A stretch of 64,000 nucleotides of DNA from Ectocarpus siliculosus (Eukaryota; Sar; Phaeophyceae; Ectocarpales; Ectocarpaceae): assembly GCA_000310025.1 (NCBI GenBank), contig FN649727.1, positions 2,128,816 through 2,192,815 of the forward strand. The letters are read 5' to 3'. Numbering within the stretch: position 1 is the first letter of the stretch; each line of letters starts with the position of its first letter. Positions 11,726 to 19,843 of this stretch are shown piece after piece. Both the position numbers and the translations under genes were made by a program. A model generated the notes under the pieces. The model had not been told where the DNA came from, searched no databases, and saw nothing but the letters and a program-made list of their open reading frames with translations.

Positions 11726-12520
11726 TCAGGCATCTCTTCGCGTCTCCACCCGAGACTCAGCACGCTCAGAGACATCCTTATCACACCAGTGTCCTGGTGA
11801 TCTCAGATGAAATGGTTCGGCCTTTGTGTCATACCGGTGCTGTCACATCCATGCCTGTGTATTTGCCTCGCACGGCCGTTGCTTTTTTTCTTCAGCCTGG
11901 CTTTGTCAGCTGGAGACCTGCATGGTGAGTGTGTGTTTTTATGTGTGTGATGTGATGTCGAACATATTTGTGCCACAGTCAGCTCGCTCCAGAGCTCACG
12001 CATCTTGTCGCGTCTACACCCAAGACTCAGTATTGCCAGAGAGATTCCTTCTACACCAGTGTCCTGATGATCTGGGATGACACGGTTGCAGCCAGTGTGT
12101 CATACTGATTGGTGCTGTCACATGTCCATGCCTACTGCTGCTGTGTATTCGTCCCACACCGCCGTTGGTTTTTTTTCTGGCGTTTGATGGCTGGCGGACC
12201 GCATGCAGCTCACAACCATGCTCACATCATGCACACACATGCACACTCGTGCGACACAAATATGTCCGAACCATGTAGCTTCATTTCCCGTTGCTCTGCA
12301 CCCTCTCTCCTGACGCCACCAAAGTTCTTGATCGCTCTGCCTACCTCTGACACCGCCATGACATAGCTCAACTGCTGGTTACTACATGCGGGAGGCTGGT
12401 TCAGAGGCAGTAGACATTTGGCTCTCCAGGAATCGTACGCCTGTTATATTCTATCTTCCAATAAATAATCTCACTCTCAATTTCATGCTTCGCTCTCAAT
12501 TTCGCGAGTATGTTGTTATA
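11726..12520 (-). repeat. Right arm of the inverted repeat
   Basis: Reverse complement of the left arm. One difference noted is GACTCAGCACG here against GACTCGGCACG in the mirrored left arm. Similarity weakens over the last 8-10 bases of the outer end, where the outer limit of the element lies. Confidence 0.8.
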
Positions 12521-12712
12521 GGTGAAACATGGTGTATATTGTTTTGGACAAGAAAAACACAGGCGCTCTTCGCGAACTGGGCCTGTAGACTATTGGATAA
12601 AGAATTTCGGCGCGAACTACTGCGGCGATATTTCGGTGATGACGTGGTGCCTGGTGGTGAACGGAGGTTTCATCCGGCGCAAGTTCAGCATGCCCTGTAC
12701 GGCGCAGAATGA

Positions 12713-13066
12713 CCCACGTCTGATACAACTGATTCGGCATGGCCGTGTCCGATCGTAGACATCGAGCTCGCCGATCCGTGCGATCCGTGTGACAGGGACT
12801 TCACGGACGCCGCGATGGAGAGCGAGCCAGACAGTTTCCCCGACCTGGACACATGGGTCCGCGAGACTCTCGGTGACCAAAGGCTGGATTTCCGCGGCGT
12901 CCGTCACATGTCCTCGATCTATGCAACCCCCACGCAGTTCTTCCAGCAAATGGTCGACGGCGACAAGTACGAGCTGATGGACGCCGACGGCTCTGGCACC
13001 ACCTTGATGGAGAATGGGCGCATTCTGTGGACAGGCGGGTGCCAGTTCGAGGCGACGGTCGACAAG
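12713..13066 (+). CDS. Exon-like frame of a broken gene, start of the 12.7-17.6 kb region
   Basis: The frame is open from 12713 and runs to a good splice donor, AAG|GTAAGC, at 13066/13067. The translation is acidic and gene-like (FPDLDTWVRETLGDQRLDF, then VDGDKYELMDADGSGTTLM). Just upstream, right beside the inverted-repeat arm, 12560-12709 also looks coding but in conflicting frames. No family is recognised for this part. It is grouped with the downstream pieces because strand, style and donor sites agree, which is inference. Confidence 0.4.
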
Positions 13067-13169
13067 GTAAGCAAGCGTTGAGTGATAGATTTGCGCCCGA
13101 AACACACGAGATTAAATCGTAACTCCTGACGAATGACTATTGTAAACTGCGTTTTCATTTGTTACAGTA

Positions 13170-13679
13170 GACAACACCCACTTACATATTCTCCTCTTGT
13201 GGCCGTCGTCGAAAAAACAGAAACACTACGACTCCCCCCAGGGCCCGACGCGCTCTTTGGACGAGATGCTCGAAAACTTGAGGTCGGTTTTCTCTTCCAC
13301 GGAAATCTCGGCGACTTCCTCGGCTTCTCCCACAGCTTCGTCTGGTTTTGAGAATGACACGGCTTCGATATCTCCCGTCCGTGTTACCACGGAGGAGGAG
13401 GCTCCCTCGACTTCTTCCGCGGCGTCTTCTGGTTCCGACGGTGTCATGTCCGTGGTTTCTCCTGACGGTGGCACCGCGGAGGATACGGAGTCCAACATCA
13501 CATTCGGCAGGTTCGGCGACGCTCCTGCTTCGGTTCCCCTCCCGACCGTTCAACGCGCCGGCGCCACCAAGGAGGCGAAGAACGTGAAGCGCGCCACGAG
13601 GAGAAAGGCGGCTTTTCAGGCTCGTGTGGAAGCAGGACATGAGGCAGTCAAGTTGAACAATTTGGTACAGCTCTTTCAC
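13170..13679 (+). CDS. Exon-like Ser/Thr-rich frame
   Basis: The open frame follows a plausible acceptor (TTGTTACAG at about 13167) and ends at a second donor, CAC|GTAAGC, at 13679/13680. The middle is Ser/Thr/Ala-rich and probably disordered. The end is basic (AKNVKRATRRKAAFQARVEA, then HEAVKLNNLVQLF). Its phase does not obviously join the preceding exon, so the exon edges are uncertain. No known domain was recognised. Confidence 0.4.
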
Positions 13680-13689
13680 GTAAGCAATC

Positions 13690-14190
13690 GAGTTGAAACT
13701 ATGCGTACAAACCCTTCTTCATGTACGATCGAGATGAAAATAGTGCTGGGGGTCATTTGTTTCGCGACCAATCTAGCTGAAAATATGCGTACGAAACCGT
13801 TCCCGCGTACAATCAAGATGAAAACACTGCCCACATGTGGTTGTCATTTTTTTCGCGACCAATCGAGATAAAATACTCGTACAAACCGTTTTTCGTGCAC
13901 AATCGAGGTAAAAATATTTGTACGACGCTTCCCCACGAGTAGTCGAGCTGAAAATATTCGTACAAACCGTTCTCCCTGTATATTCGAGGTGAAAATGTTG
14001 CCTCGTGTGCTTATTATGTTTTCCACGACTAATCGAGCTGAAAATACTCGCGCAAGCCGTTCCCCATGTACAATCGATGTCAAATATTTGTTCAACGCTT
14101 TTCCACGAGCAATCGAGCTGAACATATGCGTAAAAATTGTTCCCCGCGTACAGTCGAGGTGAAAATACTGCCTTGAGTACAATCATTATG
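13690..14190 (+). repeat. Degenerate minisatellite array, intron-like position
   Basis: About eight imperfect units of 50-60 bases built on AATCGAG(A/C)TGAAAATA followed by a CGTACAAACCGTTCCC-like block. Units differ by several changes each, so the array is old. It lies between two exon-like frames directly after a GTAAGC donor, and so probably within an intron. The same core word occurs at 9749-9830. Confidence 0.7.
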
Positions 14191-14360
14191 CGTTCCCGAA
14201 TGCGTGTTCCACTTTCAATCGATACAAACTCCCTACTTGCCTTATACAGCCGGTTCCCGCGGGTCAGAGCGCGCCATCAGGAGGTAGACGTAAGCCTTCG
14301 AGGGTAACGGCAGGCATACCGTGGCGTTTCGACACACTGACATGGGGGTCAAACGGAAAG

Positions 14361-14669
14361 ATGATCATGGCTCCTCTGGGAGCCAGAGAAGTCGCCGCCA
14401 GTGGCAGCGATAGCGGTAGCACGTCCAGCAGCAACGGTGGAGACGGTGGTGTGAGTGGCAACGACCGAGGTGTGGCCAGTGGTGGTGAGAGCAGCGGTGG
14501 TGACAACGTCGGCGACAGCGGCGGCGGTGGTGACAGCGGCAGCGGTGGTGACAGCGGCAGCGGTGGTGACAGCGGCAGCGACTCCAGCAGCAAGTCTAGC
14601 AGCGGGTCCTTGCAGTGCATAGGCGAAGAAATGTACGAGGTTGGTGGGCAACAGCATTTTCGCAGATAG
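14361..14669 (+). CDS. Ser/Gly/Asp-repeat frame
   Basis: After a short lead the frame becomes a tandem Ser/Gly/Asp tract of GGDSGSGGDSGSGGDSGSD type, at about 14520-14590. It then runs into LQCIGEEMYEVGG and stops. The repeat DNA (AGCGGTGGTGAC units) is a minisatellite under the frame. The overlapping frame from 14641 takes over the gene-like sequence. Confidence 0.35.
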   Translation: MIMAPLGAREVAASGSDSGSTSSSNGGDGGVSGNDRGVASGGESSGGDNVGDSGGGGDSGSGGDSGSGGDSGSDSSSKSSSGSLQCIGEEMYEVGGQQHFRR

Positions 14670-15228
14670 ATGTGAAAATCCAGTCAACGACCATTCCACC
14701 TTCTGCGTCAAACACGAGACTCCCAGTGTTGGTGGCGGCGGCGGCGGCAGCGGAGGGGATAGCGGTGGTGGAGGCAGCGACAGCGGCAGCGACAGCGGCA
14801 GCGACAGTGGCAGCGACAGTGACAGCGGCATCGTCTACGGTGGTGGTGGCTGTGGCAGCGACACCGACAGGGACTACGGCGGTGGTGGGGGCTAGCCCAA
14901 GCGCAAGGGCAGAGGCAAGCGCAAGGGCAAGGGCAACGGCAAGAGACAAGCTGGCAAAAACAGAAATGCAGCTCTCTACTCTTGGCTGGGTGCTACGACG
15001 GAGCCCAGGACTCCAGAAGAGGAGACATATGTCACCAATAGCCAGGAGAAAGCATGCCGGGCTGATGACGCGCGAGTCAAAAGCAAGAACGAGGTTCGAT
15101 ACGTGACAAAGAAGATGATCGAGGATGGGTTGCTTGAATGGTGTTCTTGTAAAACTGTCCCCTCTGCGCTATTCTTCCGGATGAAAAAGGATGACCCGGT
15201 GCTTGACGGAGTCGTCAAGGGTATATAA
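14641..15228 (+). CDS. Frame with a small Cys/His motif and a second Ser/Asp repeat
   Basis: Near its start this frame has CENPVNDHSTFCVKH, a C-x10-C-x2-H pattern of the kind found in small zinc-binding knuckles. A Gly tract and an (SDSG)n tract follow, at about 14770-14830. After an internal stop the same frame remains open with a Lys/Arg/Gly-rich tract and then sequence that looks truly coding (YVTKKMIEDGLLEWCSCKTV, then SALFFRMKKDDPV). It is part of the broken 12.7-17.6 kb gene-like region. Its function is unknown. Confidence 0.35.
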
Positions 15229-15264
15229 TCACTGTGACGTCGCCCAAGAACGGTAAGGAAATGG

Positions 15265-15597
15265 TTGTTGATTTCGAGAGGGTGGGTGGGTACTGGGAGT
15301 ATATCATCCGGTGGGGTCGCAAGGCAACGGTCGATGAAAAAATACAATACCCGATGTGCCGACGTGCTGACAGAGGCGGACGAGGGTACGGCCACCTCGC
15401 TCGATGAAACCTACCCGAGCATGGTCGACTACATGTGCGTAATGATGAACCTCGTCTACATCGACACCCACGAGGACGTGAAAGACGACGCGGATCGGAA
15501 AGTTGACAAGCACCAATTTATCACGTTGAAAAAGGGGAGGACTTTGCTCGGGCACGGAAGGTTAGAAAATTCGCCTGGGATCGCATGCAGAACATGA
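15265..15597 (+). CDS. Gene-like frame, unrecognised
   Basis: The 110-residue frame includes DETYPSMVDYMCVMMNLVYI and DADRKVDKHQFITLKKGRT, which look like globular protein. Reading switches frame at both ends relative to its neighbours, as expected for a decayed gene. No family is recognised. Confidence 0.35.
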   Translation: MLISRGWVGTGSISSGGVARQRSMKKYNTRCADVLTEADEGTATSLDETYPSMVDYMCVMMNLVYIDTHEDVKDDADRKVDKHQFITLKKGRTLLGHGRLENSPGIACRT

Positions 15598-16370
15598 AAG
15601 CCGCCGATCCACTCACAGAACCGGACTTGCGTCTTTTGGGGAATGAACAGCTGGTGATGGAACTGCGCGACCCGAACATCTGCGACATGCTTCGTGTCAA
15701 GCAAGCCTTCAAGGGCCATCCCAGCGGAAAAGCTGGGCTGGTGCGGGATGACGACCAGGATTTCTGCGACCATCATCTGCAGGTGGCTAATCACCTTCTG
15801 AAGAAACTACAGGCGGCGTTTCGGGTGGGACGACGTCCGACGCGTGAGTCCGTGAACCTCACGCTCACGCTCGGAGAAGTCCCGCTGGGCGTGAACCTCC
15901 GCCCATGCGATATGCACGAGACGTCCGTTATGATTCTCCTGGAGGATAGGACAGAGTTAAGATACGGGTTGCCCATGAGGGCTCTGATCGCCAGGGCATC
16001 ACGGGAGTCCGATGGTTGGTGCCATTTTTCGAAGTACTGTCCCGTCTTGAAGGTCCTCACCTTTACCCGACCGGACGAGCTTGGCCAAATGCAGGCCACC
16101 AGCGGGTCTCCAATTGATGTCGCCAAATGCCGGAAGTCGTGCAATTCCTTGAAGAATTTCTGGAACTCCACCAGGTCACCGACCCGGTATCACGACACGT
16201 CACTTTTGACGGAGGTGTTCAATGGGTACAAGAACAACGCTGCGAGGGTGGGGGTAGCCAGAAACCAACTCGAGAACTCGCTGAAGAAGAAGGGGCACGG
16301 CGTAAAGATTGCCAAGGGGAGGGCACCGCACATGTCACCGGACGAGTTGGCACGCACTGCCTTGATATGA
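15585..16370 (+). CDS. Largest frame of the broken gene region, unrecognised helical protein
   Basis: A 261-residue frame from ATG 15585. It starts with a helical, charged region (LTEPDLRLLGNEQLVMELRD). It then has a segment with strand-like character (SVNLTLTLGEVPLGVNLRPC) and a basic C-terminal part (NQLENSLKKKGHGVKIAKGR). Just after it, 16371-16543 is coding-like in another frame (VVRRHSCGAIMEAVGEAGVL), and a Lys-rich segment reaches a GTGAGG donor at 16579. In position it would be the DNA-binding or core-N-terminal part if the region encodes a recombinase, but no motif proves this. Confidence 0.4.
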   Translation: MQNMKAADPLTEPDLRLLGNEQLVMELRDPNICDMLRVKQAFKGHPSGKAGLVRDDDQDFCDHHLQVANHLLKKLQAAFRVGRRPTRESVNLTLTLGEVPLGVNLRPCDMHETSVMILLEDRTELRYGLPMRALIARASRESDGWCHFSKYCPVLKVLTFTRPDELGQMQATSGSPIDVAKCRKSCNSLKNFWNSTRSPTRYHDTSLLTEVFNGYKNNAARVGVARNQLENSLKKKGHGVKIAKGRAPHMSPDELARTALI

Positions 16371-16716
16371 TCAATACTGTGGTCAGGCGCCACTCGTGCG
16401 GGGCCATCATGGAGGCGGTCGGAGAAGCTGGGGTATTGATGTGCCAAGATGTGCTCCTGGTTGATCCAAAGATCATCGGCAACACATCCAACGAGGATCT
16501 TTTCATGCCCGGAAAACACACGAAAAGAAGATCCGGAAAATAGTGAAGCGTCTCAAGAGCAAATTTGGCGCCGATGATGTGAGGTTTTTAAGTTAACGCG
16601 ACTTGTGTTTGCTTCGTAGTGGTGGTGAAATGGTACCCAGAATAGTGCGCGATAGTCAATTTTACTTTTTTTAGTTGAAATAAAGGATTCTTTCTTCTCC
16701 CTTCTTCACCGCTCAG

Positions 16717-16929
16717 ATCACCCTGTTCAGCTGGGGTCTGGCTGTGCTGGATGATATCTGGAACACATCTGTAGTCGGACGCAAGACCTACTCATGATTT
16801 TGGCACGTGAATGCTGACAGAATCGAGGAATACGACACGCACGGCAAACCTGTGGTGGTGACGGAGGCACTAGTTCCTCTGGAGAAAAAGACCACCAGGT
16901 CGGTACCGAACGAAGTCGTAGATATGTAG
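16717..16929 (+). CDS. Exon-like frame after a CAG acceptor
   Basis: A pyrimidine-rich tract followed by CTCAG at 16712-16716 precedes a coding-like frame (ITLFSWGLAVLDDIWNTSVV, then FWHVNADRIEEYDTHGKPVV) that ends at TAG 16927. One stop interrupts it. The region 16579-16716 behaves as an intron between a GTGAGG donor and this acceptor. Confidence 0.35.
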
Positions 16930-17013
16930 GACCCGGGTGTAATTGCATAGCATGTTTTCCGTGCTGGATTGTAGACATTTTTTGTCCGGGATTCAGCGTA
17001 GGACTACGTTATT

Positions 17014-17568
17014 TTGTCAACATATCACGACACCGACCGAATCGAACGCTACCCACTGGTCGCCCGTCACAGGTCCACAGAGAATAGCCCGGACGGCACA
17101 TGTATCATACACTTCAAGACACCCGAGATGGAGAAGCAGTTGGCGCTGATGCTTGTTCTCCTTCGCGCGCTGATGCGGGGGCTACTTCCGGCAGGACAGC
17201 GGCTATGCGACGAGGTTGGCCCCTTTACCGCGAATGGCAGGCTATTCACCGACAGACAGCTGCGCGAGATTTTTCGGCACGTCGGGTGGAACGTTCTGGG
17301 AATCCCAATGTGGGGGTACAACATCGACCGCTCTCTTCAAGCCACGAACACTTGTAACGTGGCTTTTCAACTAGGCCAAGACGCCAACTCACCCCTCATG
17401 TGGTCTGTGCACTACCAGAGTCGCATGAGCAAAGACCAGATGAGCAGCAACTACAACCAGGCAAGCCACCGGGTGCAGAACTTGGACCGAAATTCTGCTT
17501 TCAGGCGGGGTTTGCGCGATCTCATCACGACCTTGCCAATATCTCTCCGCTATCCAGCAGGGGGATGA
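17014..17568 (+). CDS. Possible tyrosine-recombinase C-terminal region
   Basis: A 184-residue frame. After a hydrophobic helix (EKQLALMLVLLRALMRGLLP) it has GRLFTDRQLREIFRHVGWN, then NIDRSLQATNTCNVAFQLGQ, and finally VHYQSRMSKDQMSSNYNQ. The arrangement of an Arg with a following Ser/Thr helix, about 30 residues, then an (H/Q)-S-R-(M/S)-S-K...M...Y ending resembles the RxxT...H..SxxT..Y end of tyrosine recombinases, as carried by Crypton DNA transposons and DIRS-like elements. No reverse transcriptase accompanies it. The match is by eye and weak, and an unrelated host protein family remains possible. Its 3' flank (17517-17826) has a diverged inverted copy at 28933-29220. Confidence 0.35.
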   Translation: MSTYHDTDRIERYPLVARHRSTENSPDGTCIIHFKTPEMEKQLALMLVLLRALMRGLLPAGQRLCDEVGPFTANGRLFTDRQLREIFRHVGWNVLGIPMWGYNIDRSLQATNTCNVAFQLGQDANSPLMWSVHYQSRMSKDQMSSNYNQASHRVQNLDRNSAFRRGLRDLITTLPISLRYPAGG

Positions 17569-17826
17569 GCGAGATCATCACCAGGACGTTGCAAGTTGCC
17601 ATTTGAGCAGAGGTGCACAATTTTGCGGTGTTTGCGCGTCTGTGACTTTGAGCGTGGTTCACGCCATCGCTCTGGAGAAAACGTTGAACCCAGAAAATGC
17701 GCTGGAATCTCGAGGACGATTGCTGCAATGTTCAACAAGGTTTGGGTGTGAATCATCTTCGCACCGGCATGGGGTTTCTCCGGCGTCTGAGCCAGGTGGA
17801 ACCATGAAGCTTCGGGACAGGACGAA
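17517..17826 (+). repeat. 3' end segment with a second, inverted copy
   Basis: Read on the plus strand this matches the reverse complement of 28933-29220. Shared blocks are CGATCTCATCAC, then TGCCAAT(A/G)TCTCTCCGCTA, TGAGCGAGATCATCA, ACTTTGAGC, TCTCGAG and CCATGAAGCTTCGGGACA. The segment covers the end of the recombinase-like frame and what follows it. Confidence 0.65.
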
Positions 17827-18599
17827 AATGTGCACCTCAATACACCTCAACGTTTGCACTAGCAGATTGCGAAGACTCAATAGAAACTACACTTCCAGAC
17901 AGGGAACTGTCTGATGAAAATCACCTCCAATTCGACCCCTTGGTTGCCAGCCAGCAGACAGCAGCGTGGTGTAGACCATCACCCAACGCAGGTGCTTCAC
18001 GCCCCCAATAAATACTAAACAAAGCACGTCATCCAACTGCCAAGCGCCAGCTAGGGCTACTCTTGACTCCGAGACACACCTATGCCATTGGGTCCTGATA
18101 CCAGCAAGCCGCACCCCCTTCTGAGAACGTGCGCTCATGTGCGGTGAAATTGAAAAAGCGGCGCAACTAGATAGAGCACGAAGGTTCTGAAGACGAAACA
18201 GTCAATTGAAGGAGCCACTGCCGGTGTACACAAGTAGTCCATACCGGGCTACATACATGCGATACGCCCCACACCGTACTAACACCACTTGTCAGCTTGT
18301 GCAACAAAGTGGCTCGAACCTCCAACCTAAAAATGATCTGCCGGTTTGCAATCAGCCGTAGAAGCATAGTGAATTCAGTTGTTACCAATAACCACTTGCA
18401 TAGCAGTTCAATTCAACATCGGCAAAAAACAATTAGCCGCGAAACACAGTCAATAATGCCGTACAGCAGTCGTAAAATGGTTCATAGGTGACCTGAAGAT
18501 GAGCAGACTATGTTGCACACTTGACTACACCGTGGAACGTATGTACCAACACTTTAAAACAGGCAGCCCAGCATTTTGGAGAACAGAATCAACGGAATT
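17827..18599. other. No recognisable gene
   Basis: Short frames only. This stretch ends at the AATT target duplication of element R (18596-18599). Confidence 0.4.
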
Positions 18600-19066
18600 T
18601 GTCATAGTGGTTATAACGCTATCGCCTAGGGTAGCTCACTCATGTGTTAGTGTAACAAGCACTGGCTAGGGTTCAATTAGTTTCATCCATTTCATGGTCA
18701 GTTTCATGGTATCTTACCATTGGATTCAAGTTGGGGGCTAGCAAAAGGGATACAATCCCGGTGGGTCTAGCCCTGTAGGTCTAATCAAGTGGGATTAGCA
18801 AGGGGGGTCTAGGCAAGATCTATCCAGATCTACCTCTCATGCTTTGACTCACAGACTGGTTGCTTCTTAGCGGGTGGGTCAAAGTTCCTCTTCCGAGATT
18901 GGCCGTGTTAACAGTGAGCGATCACCCAAAACACGTGTTGAGGCGGAGCTCTAGAGGGGCTCCGCCAATGATTCAGGTACACCCTGGGGTATACCCTAGC
19001 CCTCCTCAAACCATCGTGAAATGGAATGATTCTCAGTGTTTAGCGCCCGTTCATGCTACCGTGACA
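18600..19066 (-). repeat. Element R 3' LTR
   Basis: 467 bases, TGTCAT...GTGACA on the plus strand. Pairs with 27618-28084. The polypurine tract abuts its right edge. Confidence 0.9.
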
Positions 19067-19374
19067 CCCCCCCAGCATACATGTGTTGAAAAACACAAAA
19101 TGCTAAGGAGGTAGCAGAACGTGCGCTTCTCCCTCCTCAGATCATACCACGCCGGGAATATAGATCTGAAAAGGGAAGATGCCGCCCTCCCCAGGTTAAA
19201 CCACAAATAATGGATTTGAACCTCGAGAGGACGGATGCCGGTGTGTTCGACGTCGATGTTACATTGCTGAAATCATCGACCCCGAATGACGGCCGTTAGT
19301 ACTTTGGCCGCCGTATACCGGAGTCCTTGACGACGACGATCTTGAACTGAAGAAGGTGATCGTCCACTGAAGAA

Positions 19375-19660
19375 GGTGATCTTCCACTGTTGAAGACGTT
19401 CTTCCACGAACAGTCTCCACAGACCGACGACTATGACGACGATCTTGCATCTTGACCGACGATCACCGACTGTTGAGGACGATCTTCCGCTGTAGAAGAC
19501 GATCTTGGAACTCCTCAGGTGATCTTCCACTGTTGAAGACGTTCTTCCACGAACAGTCTCCACAGACCGACGACTATGACGACGATCTTGCATCTTGACC
19601 GACGATCACCGACTGTTGAGGACGATCTTCCGCTGTAGAAGACGATCTTGGAACTCCTCA
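19375..19660. repeat. Perfect 143-base tandem duplication inside element R
   Basis: 19375-19517 and 19518-19660 are identical over the full 143 bases. Each unit is itself built from short GACGATCTTCC(A/G)CTGT and GAAGACG words, and partial units extend leftward to about 19320. It lies between the end of pol and the 3' LTR. Confidence 0.85.
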
Positions 19661-19843
19661 TTCGTGACACTGCCGTCACCCCCCCCCCAGCTTCCCGCAT
19701 GGAGGACGGAAGATGGCAGGCAGTGTACGACTTCACGATTCTTGAGCGGTCAGCGGTGGGAGTCTCGTGGCAAGATCCATTCCACGCCTTATCTCCCTGC
19801 GATTGAGCTCTTCTCAATCCCACACGGGTTAGAATAAACGGCA

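Larger units (their letters stand above)
9981..12520. mobile_element. Large inverted-repeat (foldback-type) element
   Basis: The arms 9981-10775 and 11726-12520 are reverse complements of each other, base x pairing with 22501 minus x. They are nearly identical: only isolated mismatches were noticed, and mirrored ORFs translate identically. They enclose a 950-base spacer at 10776-11725 with no recognisable gene. Long terminal inverted repeats around a short interior resemble foldback DNA elements or a MITE-like derivative with long TIRs. A simple inverted duplication would also fit. No target duplication was found: the flanks read ...GCATA on the left and GGTGAA... on the right. No transposase is present. 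Confidence 0.65.

Noticed and set aside
10498-12003. Identical ORFs on opposite strands (10498-10698 with 11803-12003, 10421-10675 with 11826-12080)
   Set aside because: Their identity follows from the inverted repeat and is not evidence of protein conservation.
14264-14949. Pro/Leu- and Ala/Thr-rich minus-strand frames
   Set aside because: They are antisense shadows of the Ser/Gly/Asp minisatellite frames.
17014-17568. Assignment to DIRS-type retroelements
   Set aside because: No reverse transcriptase, RNase H or split inverted repeats accompany the recombinase-like end within the region.
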